This document shows, in pieces, positions 39,282 to 47,769 of a stretch of 58,790 nucleotides of DNA. The translations under genes and the position numbers were made by a program. The notes beneath the pieces are model-generated. The model saw only the letters and a program-made list of their open reading frames with translations. It made no database searches and had not been told where the DNA came from. Position 1 is the stretch's first letter; the number at the start of each line of letters is the position of its first letter. Source of the DNA: Desulfohalobiaceae bacterium (lineage in GTDB: Bacteria > Desulfobacterota > Desulfovibrionia > Desulfovibrionales > Desulfothermaceae); NCBI GenBank assembly GCA_027013815.1, contig JALWFY010000029.1, positions 1 through 58,790 of the forward strand. The letters are read 5' to 3'.

Positions 39282-39366
39282 GCAAAATTAGTGAATAGTA
39301 ATTAGTGAACTGAAGTATGAAGGCAAAAGGATGAAGTATGAATACAGATCACTAATCACTATTTAA
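39282..39366. repeat. AGTAATTAGTGA...GAATACAGATCACT repeat, second copy
   Basis: It contains ATTAGTGAATAGTAATTAGTG, GAAGTATGAAGGC, then GAAGTATGAATACAGATCAC, TAATCACTATTTAAAAGAGG. The second half is nearly the same as 34459-34522. It abuts the ribosome binding site of the deoxyhypusine-synthase-like gene, and separates it from speB. The segment before it, 39241-39281, carries AGGTTAATATGAAAGG, also seen at 31206. Confidence 0.7.
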
Positions 39367-39380
39367 AAGAGGAAATACAA

Positions 39381-40472
39381 ATGGAAAAAGGTCTAGTTAG
39401 GGATCAAAATAAATATTTAGACCCTGAAAAAGCAGGACTTATTCCCTTAGAGCCATTTGACCCCGATAAAATACATGATTTTGATGAATTATTAAGGGCC
39501 ATGGCTAAGACTGCCTTTGGAGGGAGACAACTAGGTGAGGCATTAGACGTTTTAGAAACTATGGTCATGGACCCTGATTGCCATGTTGTTGCCACTTTTT
39601 CAGGTGCAATGACAGTTGCCAAGATGGGTAGGCTTATCTGCAAGATGATTGATGAGGGGTGGGTTCAGAGTATTGTGTCCACTGGTGCGCTTATGGCCCA
39701 TGGATTCATTGAGGCCATTGGCATGAAACACTATAAATATGATTTTGGGGAAATGGACGACAAAGAGCTTTGTCAGGCTGGGTTAAACAGGGTATATGAC
39801 ACCTTAGAGCCAGAAAAAAACTTTATCCAGTCAGAGACAATAGTAAGGGAGGTCTTTAAAAGACTTAAAAGAGAAAAATATCTATCCTCTTATATGATAT
39901 GCAGAGAATTGGGGAAATACTTACATGAAAATTTTCAGGATAAGGGCATACTTAAAAGCGCTTATGAAAAAGACGTGCCTGTGTACATCCCAGCATTTAC
40001 TGATTCAGAGCTTGCCCTTAGTATTGCATGTAATTTTTTAGAATCAGATCCCAAAATTGCCTCAGACCTAAACCCTGAGAAACTCCCTTTTCAATTCAAT
40101 CCATATGTTGACCTATTTCACTATACCCAGAGGATTTCAGGGGCAAAAAAGATAGGCATCTTTACAATTGGGGGGGGAGTTCCAAGGAATTGGGCCCAAC
40201 AGGTTGGCCCATTTTTAGAGATGAGCCTGCAACAGTTCCCCAATCTAAATTGGAATATAAAGAGGTTTCACTATGGAGTGAGGATCTGTCCAGAGCCAGT
40301 TCACTGGGGAGGGCTTTCTGGATGCACCTATGAAGAAGGAATTTCCTGGGGCAAATTTATCCCAAGGGACAAAGGGGGAAGGTTTGCTGAGGTTTTCTGT
40401 GATGCAACCATTGCCTGGCCCATATTGATAATGGGACTGGACTGGAGATTAAAAAAACAAAAAAAGGACTAG
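39381..40472 (+). CDS. Deoxyhypusine synthase-like enzyme (possible homospermidine synthase)
   Basis: A 363-residue protein of the DHS family. NAD-fold features include VATFSGAMTVAKMGRLI, SIVSTGALMAHGFIEAIG and KIGIFTIGGGVPRNWAQQ; the catalytic lysine is conserved in EEGISWGKFIP (about residue 324). Bacteria lack eIF5A, so the substrate cannot be that protein. In the context of arginine decarboxylase and agmatinase, transfer of an aminobutyl group from spermidine or putrescine to putrescine, giving homospermidine, is the likely reaction, as reported for other bacterial DHS-like enzymes. The specificity is inferred. Confidence 0.85.
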   Translation: MEKGLVRDQNKYLDPEKAGLIPLEPFDPDKIHDFDELLRAMAKTAFGGRQLGEALDVLETMVMDPDCHVVATFSGAMTVAKMGRLICKMIDEGWVQSIVSTGALMAHGFIEAIGMKHYKYDFGEMDDKELCQAGLNRVYDTLEPEKNFIQSETIVREVFKRLKREKYLSSYMICRELGKYLHENFQDKGILKSAYEKDVPVYIPAFTDSELALSIACNFLESDPKIASDLNPEKLPFQFNPYVDLFHYTQRISGAKKIGIFTIGGGVPRNWAQQVGPFLEMSLQQFPNLNWNIKRFHYGVRICPEPVHWGGLSGCTYEEGISWGKFIPRDKGGRFAEVFCDATIAWPILIMGLDWRLKKQKKD

Positions 40473-40475
40473 GTT

Positions 40476-40874
40476 ATGCCAAAACCAGAAGGTTTGAGCT
40501 TTTCTTTTAAAGGACATGAACATATACGTCCTGACTTTTTAGAGACATTTGAATTTAATGGAAAGGACGAATATATCAAGACAGAGACCAAGGAATTTAT
40601 AGCAGTATGTCCCTTTAGTGGCCTTCCAGATGTTGCCCACCTTATTATTGAATATTACCCTGATGGGGGCAAATGCATTGAACTCAAGTCTTTAAAATAT
40701 TATATTGTAAGTTTTAAAGAGGTTGGAATTTATCAAGAAGAGGCCACAAAGAGGATATATGAAGACTTAAAAAACGCCTTGGATACTGAAAGATTAAAGG
40801 TCACAACTGTGTACAATATTAGGGGAGGATTTAAGACCACAGCAATATACGGTTCATTGGAAAAGGGAAAATAG
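40476..40874 (+). CDS. queF: NADPH-dependent 7-cyano-7-deazaguanine reductase QueF
   Basis: A 132-residue type I QueF. It reduces preQ0 to preQ1 in queuosine synthesis. The nucleophilic Cys45 is in [12 protein letters not shown], the conserved [13 protein letters not shown] segment contacts substrate and NADPH, and HLIIEYYPD precedes it. Only three bases separate it from the upstream gene, so it shares the operon. No preQ1 riboswitch was seen before it, and no other queuosine genes are here. Confidence 0.92.
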   Translation: MPKPEGLSFSFKGHEHIRPDFLETFEFNGKDEYIKTETKEFIAVCPFSGLPDVAHLIIEYYPDGGKCIELKSLKYYIVSFKEVGIYQEEATKRIYEDLKNALDTERLKVTTVYNIRGGFKTTAIYGSLEKGK

Positions 40875-41966
40875 ATGCTAAAGAGCTTAGGCAAATTAAA
40901 TACCACCTCCATGGGTATCCTCCCTCATTTAGATGAAGACAGGGCCATTGATCTATCCCTTAAACTAGATATCCCATTTTGGCCCCAGCTCCCTTTAAAG
41001 GATTTTATTGACGATATGTGGGTGCAATTTTCTCGAAGATTTCCTGGGATTATAGTAGATTTTTCCGAAAAAAAGGTAAGGTTTGACACAAAAAAATTTT
41101 ACAGGGAATTTGAAGAATATTCCCTACATATAGACGAGCTTGATTTTTTTGAAATAAAAAAGGAAGATTCCACAACATTTCATAAATTTTTACAAAGAGA
41201 CCTATCCATCTATCCAGGTATCAGGGGTCAGGTAAACGGTCCACTAAACCTTGGATTCAGGATCCTTGATGAAGAAAACCGCCCTATTATTTATCATGAT
41301 GATGTACGGGAATTGCTCTTTGACTATGTAAAAAAAAAGATAATCTGGCAAATAAATAAATTAAAGAAAAAAAATAAAAACTGTTTTGTGTGGATAGACG
41401 AACCAGGTATTGCTTGGACATTTTCTTCTTTTTCTGGATACACAGATATCCAGGCAAGAGAGGACCTAAAAAATTTTTTTTCAGCCCTTCCAAGGCCTAG
41501 GGGCCTTCACCTGTGCATAAATGTAGATATGAATTTCCTCACATCCCTTGGCATTCAGATCCTATCCATAGAAACGTATCAAATGGATATCCTGCCTAGG
41601 TCTGCTGCAATAGCCCTAGCTAAATTTTTAAAAAACAATGGAATAATTTGTTGGGGGATAGTTCCCACGGTCTCTGTTTTTCTGGATAAAGAGAGTACAG
41701 ATAGTTTGAAAAAAAGACTTATAAATTACATGGGTGAGGTTGCAAGATGGGGGGATATGCCTATACAAGAGGTGGCCAGGAACTCCTTGATTGCACCAGC
41801 AAGGTGTTGTTTAAAGAATGCAGACTTAACTGACCTCAAAAAAAATCCTCAACACAAGATACAGGAGATCTCCCAAGGATTAGAGCAAGAATTAATGGAA
41901 AGGGCAATTGAATATACCTTAGAGGTCTCAAAGGTATTAAAAAAACAATTTGATCTATATGATTGA
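40875..41966 (+). CDS. MetE/UROD-superfamily protein of unknown substrate
   Basis: A 363-residue protein starting right at the queF stop. It begins TTSMGILPHLDEDRAIDLSL, then FWPQLPLKDF and IYPGIRGQVNGP, features of the TIM-barrel superfamily containing cobalamin-independent methionine synthase C-termini and uroporphyrinogen decarboxylases. VWIDEPGI recalls the Asp-Glu-Pro motif of MetE (DEPA). The zinc-binding His-x-Cys of MetE is possibly in LHLCINVD. I cannot assign a function; methyl transfer is plausible. Confidence 0.65.
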   Translation: MLKSLGKLNTTSMGILPHLDEDRAIDLSLKLDIPFWPQLPLKDFIDDMWVQFSRRFPGIIVDFSEKKVRFDTKKFYREFEEYSLHIDELDFFEIKKEDSTTFHKFLQRDLSIYPGIRGQVNGPLNLGFRILDEENRPIIYHDDVRELLFDYVKKKIIWQINKLKKKNKNCFVWIDEPGIAWTFSSFSGYTDIQAREDLKNFFSALPRPRGLHLCINVDMNFLTSLGIQILSIETYQMDILPRSAAIALAKFLKNNGIICWGIVPTVSVFLDKESTDSLKKRLINYMGEVARWGDMPIQEVARNSLIAPARCCLKNADLTDLKKNPQHKIQEISQGLEQELMERAIEYTLEVSKVLKKQFDLYD

Positions 41967-43113
41967 GCTTGAAGTTGAAAGAATTATATGGCGGGGCAGA
42001 GGGCTTGCCCGTACTCCATCAGGAAAAAGGGCAATTATTTTGCCCCCTGTTTTACCTGGTGAGAGGATCTTGGGGAAAATTATCAGGGAAAAAAGAGACT
42101 ATGTGGAAATCCTGCCAAAGGAAATAATCTGTCCCTCAAAAAATAGGAAACAACACCCATGCAAATTGTCTCAGAGATGTGGAGGCTGTAGCTTTGGCAT
42201 CCTGGAATATAGGGATGAAATTTCTTTAAAAAAAGAGGTAATTAAAAGGGAATTTGCTAGAGCACTTAAACAAAAAAATATAATTGGAAATAATAATATT
42301 ATTGTATTCCCTTCACCTAAAAAATGGGGATATAGATGGAGGGGACAGGTCTATGCAAGACATGGCTCTCCTCATTTTATGCAGTTAAATTCCAATAAGC
42401 TTGGGGTGTTAAATGAATGTTTATTGTTTTCCTCTCCAATAAATGAAAGACTGCCCCACATAGTAAGAGGGGTTGAAGACAAAAAAGTAGTAATATGCGC
42501 AAGTCCTTATAACCATAAGGTGTTCACACACATGGATGTAGGCCCTTTGATACTACCCTTTTATGCTTATGACCTATACTTGGAAATAATGCCTGGTTCA
42601 TTCTTTCAGGCAAATTGGAACCTAAATCAGGCTTTGATAGACTTTGTTGTGGGCAAGACACATGGTTTTGATGTAATTGCAGACCTATATGCAGGGTGTG
42701 GAAACTTTAGTCTCCCTTTGGCAAAATTAGAAAAAAAGGTGATAGCCATTGAAAATAATATACATGCAATTTATGCCCTGCAAAACTTCTGCACAAAAAA
42801 CGGATTTTGGATACTTATAAAAAAGAAAGACCTGTTTAAGGATCCTTGTATCTCCCTATTAAACAGTGAAAAGGTAGAATGTATAGTCGTTGATCCACCT
42901 AGGAGTGGAGGGGGTAAATTTATCTCCCATATACCAGAATTAAAATATATTAAAAGGATTATCTGGGTCTCATGCGACATTGTGAACACAGCAAGGGACC
43001 TTACTCCTATTTTAAGGGAAGGATGGGAGATAAAGGATATTGCCCTTTTTGATATGTTTCCAAGGACATTTCACATGGAAGTGGTCTTAATCCTGGATAA
43101 AAAACAAGGTTAA
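41959..43113 (+). CDS. 23S rRNA/tRNA (uracil-5-)-methyltransferase family (RlmD/TrmA-like)
   Basis: A protein of about 384 residues. The N-terminus is a TRAM-like RNA-binding domain (RIIWRGRGLARTPSGK). An iron-sulfur cluster motif follows, with cysteines in ICPSKN, PCKLSQRCGGCSFG. The SAM domain has DLYAGCGNFSLPLA, VVDPPRSGG, and the catalytic Cys in IWVSCDIVNTARD. I start at the ATG at 41959; the frame is also open from a TTG at 41950. It overlaps the end of the MetE-like gene by eight bases. Confidence 0.88.
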   Translation: MIELEVERIIWRGRGLARTPSGKRAIILPPVLPGERILGKIIREKRDYVEILPKEIICPSKNRKQHPCKLSQRCGGCSFGILEYRDEISLKKEVIKREFARALKQKNIIGNNNIIVFPSPKKWGYRWRGQVYARHGSPHFMQLNSNKLGVLNECLLFSSPINERLPHIVRGVEDKKVVICASPYNHKVFTHMDVGPLILPFYAYDLYLEIMPGSFFQANWNLNQALIDFVVGKTHGFDVIADLYAGCGNFSLPLAKLEKKVIAIENNIHAIYALQNFCTKNGFWILIKKKDLFKDPCISLLNSEKVECIVVDPPRSGGGKFISHIPELKYIKRIIWVSCDIVNTARDLTPILREGWEIKDIALFDMFPRTFHMEVVLILDKKQG

Positions 43114-43215
43114 ATAGATTCACATGCAGGATGCATAACGCAGGTAAGAGATAAACTTTTCCATACCATGTTATCTTAAATATCATATCTAGTATATTAA
43201 AAGGAGTATTTTTAA

Positions 43216-43755
43216 ATGATCGAAAACATTGCAAATGATATAAAGGCGGAAAAACTGGCCATAACCATTGGTGAAGACTTCCTCACATGGCTTTGGTTTA
43301 AGAGCGAAAAAAATAATGGGATGTTCACTTCGACCACAAATGAGGTGTTTTCTATTACCATGGGGGACAAGATAGTTGTTACAGGTGGAGAAGGGGAATT
43401 TAAGGAAAGCGCTATGTCTTCTGGAAAAAATTCCTCTTTTAAAGAGGCAAAACAAGGACTTAAAACAGGTAAAAAGGTTTGCTCTGCCAAGATAATTATT
43501 GAATACAATGGGGAAGAATGGAGTTTTCAAATAAAGAGTGAGGACTTTTCGTTGACTTCCTTTAAGACCCCAAAGGTAGCAAAAAACATACAAGAGGATG
43601 AAGACCCTGATGGAGCTTTTTTTGAAAAAATATACTTGATTGAAAAGGGATTGGAACTGTTGGATGATGTATTCAGCCAATTCTTAAAGCTCAAATTAGA
43701 TGAAACATGGGACGAAGAATTAGAGGAGATGAAAAATTGGATAAATATAGGGTGA
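43216..43755 (+). CDS. RdgC C-terminal-like protein
   Basis: A 179-residue protein. IGEDFLTWLWFKSE near residue 20 matches the LGxxFLTWLWY.SE segment of RdgC proteins, which bind duplex DNA and restrain RecA. The N-terminal half of E. coli RdgC is missing. Remaining parts (ITMGDKIVVTGGEGEFKES, and a coiled C-terminus LELLDDVFSQFLKLKLDETW) would fit the rest of that domain. It may be a shorter family type rather than a truncation. AAGGAG precedes the ATG. Confidence 0.55.
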   Translation: MIENIANDIKAEKLAITIGEDFLTWLWFKSEKNNGMFTSTTNEVFSITMGDKIVVTGGEGEFKESAMSSGKNSSFKEAKQGLKTGKKVCSAKIIIEYNGEEWSFQIKSEDFSLTSFKTPKVAKNIQEDEDPDGAFFEKIYLIEKGLELLDDVFSQFLKLKLDETWDEELEEMKNWINIG

Positions 43756-43829
43756 AGTATGAAGGAGGAAGGGTGAAGGATGAAGGCTAATTTTTATTCA
43801 GAATTCAGAATTCATAATTCAGAATTAAA
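43747..43829. repeat. AAGGGTGAAGGATGAAGG / AATTCAGAATTCATAATTC repeat
   Basis: GAAGTATGAAGGAGGAAGGG then TGAAGGATGAAGG, followed by ATTCAGAATTCAGAATTCAT and AATTCAGAATTAAAA. The same words, inverted, form the direct repeats at 2049 and 3113. It overlaps the start of the YkgJ-family gene, contributing its first codons. Confidence 0.7.
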
Positions 43830-44487
43830 AAAATGTAGATTGATACAAAAAAAATGTAAAAGGTGTGGGATATGTTGTATGAAAAACCCACCAGCCTTAC
43901 ATAAACAGGATATTGAATTCATAAAGGGAAAAAAGATAACCTTTTCAAATTTAATAACATATAGAACAGGTGAACCCATGTATGACAATATAAATAACAA
44001 GGTCATTTCCTTGGATAGAGAGATTATAAAGCTCAGGACAAAACAGGGTTCAACAGAATGTATTTTTTATAATGACAAAAAAAAAGAATGCGCCATTTAT
44101 GATGTAAGACCTATTGAGTGTAGGAAATTAAAGTGTTGGGAACCAGAGGAATTAATGGCTTTTTACGAAAAAGACAGGATTGATAGATTCTCATTGATAA
44201 ATAAGCACAGTGCCATAGGAGAGATAATATGCCTCCATGAGGAAAAAACAGACTTAAAGGAATTTAAAAGGATTTTTTTTGCATTTAGAGAAACAAAAGA
44301 TCCAAAATTAAAATCCAAATTAGAACAAATGATATCTTATGACTTAAATGTTAGGGAGTTTATTAAAGATAAAACAGGGGCTACTAAAGAAATGGATTTT
44401 TTCTTTGGTAGGCCCTTAACTGAAATACTATCTATTTTATCAGATTACAGATATACAAGGGCATATCACTGTGAACTGTGTTCATAG
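43780..44487 (+). CDS. YkgJ-family cysteine cluster protein
   Basis: A 235-residue protein with the KCKRCGICC cluster near residue 25 and later cysteines in TECIFYNDKKKECAIYDV and RPIECRKLKCW. This arrangement of eight or so cysteines defines the UPF0153/YkgJ family, thought to bind zinc or an iron-sulfur cluster; the role is unknown. The first 16 residues (MKANFYSEFRIHNSEL) are encoded by an intergenic repeat, so the ancestral start was probably further in, for example a TTG at 43840. Confidence 0.8.
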   Translation: MKANFYSEFRIHNSELKKCRLIQKKCKRCGICCMKNPPALHKQDIEFIKGKKITFSNLITYRTGEPMYDNINNKVISLDREIIKLRTKQGSTECIFYNDKKKECAIYDVRPIECRKLKCWEPEELMAFYEKDRIDRFSLINKHSAIGEIICLHEEKTDLKEFKRIFFAFRETKDPKLKSKLEQMISYDLNVREFIKDKTGATKEMDFFFGRPLTEILSILSDYRYTRAYHCELCS

Positions 44488-44535
44488 CTCATTCTATACT
44501 TTAAACATAGAAGATAAAATATAGTTACTTAAATA

Positions 44536-44564
44536 TTGACAACCATATATAACACCTATAGATT
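44536..44564 (+). promoter_or_regulatory. Candidate sigma-70-type promoter
   Basis: TTGACA (44536-44541) and TAGATT (44559-44564) are 17 bases apart. It lies 230 bases before the alcohol dehydrogenase gene in a 300-base gap (44488-44790) that otherwise has no gene. GTTCCGAAAACTG at 44591 also occurs at 31191 beside dctP. Confidence 0.4.
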
Positions 44565-44790
44565 TATAAAAACTATTTTACATAAACCAATGTTCCGAAA
44601 ACTGTATGTTGTTTTTAAGTGTTAGGTAAATTAAATTCTAGGTTTTAGTTTTTTTTGTAATTTGATACATATTTACAACTAGCGAGGGGCAATTTATGAA
44701 TTTTCTCTACTAAAAAACGCAATTTTTTTATTTTTTAAAAGAAAAAGCTTAGAGATGTAGGTTAAAGATTTTATAACTAGGAGCCGAACA

Positions 44791-45819
44791 ATGTCCAATA
44801 AAATGAAGGCCTGGCGATATTATGGCAGAAGAGACCTTCGTCTGGAAGAAGTTCCCATTCCTATCCCTGGACCTGATCAGGTTTTGATCAAGGTAACCAG
44901 GTGCGGTATATGCCAAACTGATCTGGATGAATTCATGGCCGGACCAAAACTATTCAGTAAAATTCCTTTTATTCCTGGCCATGAGTTCGGAGGAAGAATA
45001 ATTGATGTGGGAGAGAATGTATCCAAGTCAATGATAGATAAGACTGTGTCAGTAATCCCTCTCATATTTTGTGGAAAATGTAAATTTTGCCAAGTGGACC
45101 TAGAAAATTTATGCGAAAAAAGAGGTTATTATGGCATTTTAAATCATAATGGTGGTTTTGCTGAATATGCCGTGATAAAAGAAAGCAATGTTGTGCCCAT
45201 TGATAATCCAGACATAGTCCATTTTGGAGAAATAATCACTATTGGTTTGCGGGCCTTACATATAGCCAATAACTATGCATTTCTGGATAAAAAAGTTCTT
45301 GTTACTGGAGCCGGTCCAGTGGGATTAGCTACTGCATTGATTTTAAAAAAAGAGGACTGGAGTGTAGAGATTTGTGAGATCAGGAAAAAAAGGAGAGACT
45401 TTGCTGCTTCTCTAGGCTTTCAAACATGGAACTCCATTTATGACGTTCCACAAAACAATTATTCCCTAGTTATTGATTGCGCAGGCGATGACCCTGTGCT
45501 CCCATATGTTATCTCTGATGAATCCCTTAAAATCTTACCAGGTGGAGCTATTATACTGATAGGTGTATATTGGGAAGATATAATTTTTAACTCCTTGAGA
45601 TTACTGGCAAATGAAATTGATATTCGACCAATTTTTTTGTACTCTTTTAAAAATATTACAGGATTAAAACAAATCATGACCGACTTACATGAACCTTTAC
45701 AAAAAATGACTTCAAAAAAAGTACCTTTAGATTCTCTAGTTGAGAGTTTAATAAAGATTGAGGCAGACAAAGATAATTATATAAAGGTTGCAATAGTAAA
45801 TGAAGATAACCAGTCTTAA
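44791..45819 (+). CDS. Zinc-dependent alcohol dehydrogenase (MDR family)
   Basis: A 342-residue medium-chain dehydrogenase. The catalytic zinc site has Cys in RCGICQTDLDEF and His-Glu in GHEFGG. Four structural zinc cysteines are in CGKCKFCQVDLENLC. The NAD(P) fold is KVLVTGAGPVGLATALIL. Members oxidise secondary alcohols or diols such as butanediol or sorbitol; the substrate here is unknown. AGGAG precedes the ATG. Its last 20 bases overlap the HD-GYP gene. Confidence 0.9.
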   Translation: MSNKMKAWRYYGRRDLRLEEVPIPIPGPDQVLIKVTRCGICQTDLDEFMAGPKLFSKIPFIPGHEFGGRIIDVGENVSKSMIDKTVSVIPLIFCGKCKFCQVDLENLCEKRGYYGILNHNGGFAEYAVIKESNVVPIDNPDIVHFGEIITIGLRALHIANNYAFLDKKVLVTGAGPVGLATALILKKEDWSVEICEIRKKRRDFAASLGFQTWNSIYDVPQNNYSLVIDCAGDDPVLPYVISDESLKILPGGAIILIGVYWEDIIFNSLRLLANEIDIRPIFLYSFKNITGLKQIMTDLHEPLQKMTSKKVPLDSLVESLIKIEADKDNYIKVAIVNEDNQS

Positions 45820-47767
45820 TATAATAGACAGGGAACTACATAATTTTTTACAGGATTTTGTCTTCTCTATCTCTCTAATTACTGAGTCGAAATCCTGTAT
45901 ATTGCATGTGACAAATAATGTAATAGATGTGAAATATATATTTGGAGAAAATGATACAAACATACAAAATGCACTTTGTATTTCTAGTAAACAAAGAAAA
46001 CATATAAACTGTGTTTTATACATAGAAGGACCACAAAATATAAATCCTAAATTACATATACATATAAAGAGAGAACTTGAGTTAGTTAGGAAGTTTATTG
46101 AAATAAAACTACAACTATTTTTTAGACAAAAATGGCAAAACAGATATTATTTCTTAGAAACTTGTTCAAAAAACAGAGAATCTATTGATGAAATATTTAA
46201 ACTCTCATTGGAATTTATAAATAAATTTATTGATATAGATTTACAGGCAATATATTATTCTGACAACAAAGGAATAATTTCTTACGCATCATATAATAAT
46301 GATAAGGAGTTATTAGAAAATTTTATTACTAATATACATAATAGCCTTAAACACAACAATCTGACAAGCTTATACAAACGAATTGCCAATTATTACATCT
46401 ATGCCCGCCAATCTGGAGACTATTTTTTATGCCTTTTCTTTAAAGAAGACATTCATCCTATCTACTTTTTAGCGATTTCATTTTTTGTTAACGAACTATT
46501 ATGGCTTACCGCGTCTATAAAGTGGCATCAAAGAGAAAAGGATGTTTTCAAAAGTTTAATAAAGTCTTTTGTTGCCTCTCTTGAGGCCAAGGATCTCTAT
46601 ACTAGAGGACATTCAGAAGGTGTAGCTTATTATAGCCGGCATATAGGAAAGGCCCTGGGCCTATCAGAATTAGATCAAAAAGTTCTCCATCAGGCCGCGC
46701 TCCTTCACGATATTGGCAAAGTCGGCATTCCCGATTATGTGCTTTTAAAGCCAAAAAAATTGACCAAAAAAGAATTTAAGATCATTAAATTGCACCCAAT
46801 TATTGGGGAAGAACTGACTGCCAAAATAAAGGATTTGTCTGAGATTGCACTCATAGTCAGACACCACCACGAAAGATGGGATGGCTTAGGCTATCCTGAC
46901 AGATTAAAAGGCGAAGACATTCCTTTTTTTTCCAGAATAATAGCAGTAGCTGATGCCTTTGATGCCATGATTAACAAACGCATTTATAGACAGGCCAAAA
47001 AAAAGGAAATTGCTTTAAAGGAACTTGCCCAAAATGCAGGGACACAGTTTGATCCTAATATCATTGAAAAGGCTATTAATAGTCTAGAAAAAATTGATGT
47101 TTATTCACCTCAAAAAAACTCTTTTATCCCAGAACATGTGGAAATAGCTCGAAAGGAATTTTTCTATCGCGACATGTTAACTGGATGTAAAAATGCAATT
47201 TCTCTTTCTCTAGACTCCAGGAATATGAATATAGATGCCCAATTTGTTTTTTTTGATATTAGAAATTTTCAACAGCTAAATTTGATCTACGGATTTATGC
47301 AAGCAGATAAAATCTTAGTCAAGTTTTATAATCTATTATGTAACTTTTTTGATGAAGATAATATCTATAGGATAGGAGCAGATGAATTTGTTATTGTCTT
47401 GTTAACCGTAAAAAAAGCAGGAGAAATTACCGATATAGTAAAAAAGATAGAAAAAAATCTGGGAGTAGAGATAAATCTCAATATCTTCTTTGAAGAATTC
47501 TCCCCACAAAACGTGAATTCTCTGATTAATAAATTTAAGCTAAAAAAATATTATCTCTCTCAATTAAGTGGTTGTTTTAATGTCTTTAGCCAACTTTACA
47601 ATTCTGTGGCTATTTTTGATAATGATCTAAAACTAGTTTATAAAAAAAAGGTCAATCCCTTAATGCTTTCCCGGATAAAACAAGAAAAAGACAAACTTCA
47701 TCCCATAACCAAATATGGTCAAATAATAGGATATGTTTATTATGAGGATCCCTGTACAAAAAACTAA
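45800..47767 (+). CDS. HD-GYP phosphodiesterase with C-terminal GGDEF-like domain
   Basis: A 655-residue signalling protein. Residues 1-245 resemble a GAF-like sensor but are not recognised. The HD-GYP domain (about 257-430) is complete: RGHSEGVAYYSRHIG, LLHDIGKVGIPD, HHHERWDGLGYPDRLKGEDI. A GGDEF-like domain follows (about 457-580): RDMLTGCKNA, FFDIRNFQQLN, YRIGADEFVIVLL. GGDEF reads GADEF; whether cyclase activity remains is open. HD-GYP domains hydrolyse c-di-GMP. The order HD-GYP then GGDEF is uncommon. It overlaps the dehydrogenase, so the two are coupled. Confidence 0.88.
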   Translation: MKITSLNIIDRELHNFLQDFVFSISLITESKSCILHVTNNVIDVKYIFGENDTNIQNALCISSKQRKHINCVLYIEGPQNINPKLHIHIKRELELVRKFIEIKLQLFFRQKWQNRYYFLETCSKNRESIDEIFKLSLEFINKFIDIDLQAIYYSDNKGIISYASYNNDKELLENFITNIHNSLKHNNLTSLYKRIANYYIYARQSGDYFLCLFFKEDIHPIYFLAISFFVNELLWLTASIKWHQREKDVFKSLIKSFVASLEAKDLYTRGHSEGVAYYSRHIGKALGLSELDQKVLHQAALLHDIGKVGIPDYVLLKPKKLTKKEFKIIKLHPIIGEELTAKIKDLSEIALIVRHHHERWDGLGYPDRLKGEDIPFFSRIIAVADAFDAMINKRIYRQAKKKEIALKELAQNAGTQFDPNIIEKAINSLEKIDVYSPQKNSFIPEHVEIARKEFFYRDMLTGCKNAISLSLDSRNMNIDAQFVFFDIRNFQQLNLIYGFMQADKILVKFYNLLCNFFDEDNIYRIGADEFVIVLLTVKKAGEITDIVKKIEKNLGVEINLNIFFEEFSPQNVNSLINKFKLKKYYLSQLSGCFNVFSQLYNSVAIFDNDLKLVYKKKVNPLMLSRIKQEKDKLHPITKYGQIIGYVYYEDPCTKN

Positions 47768-47769
47768 AA

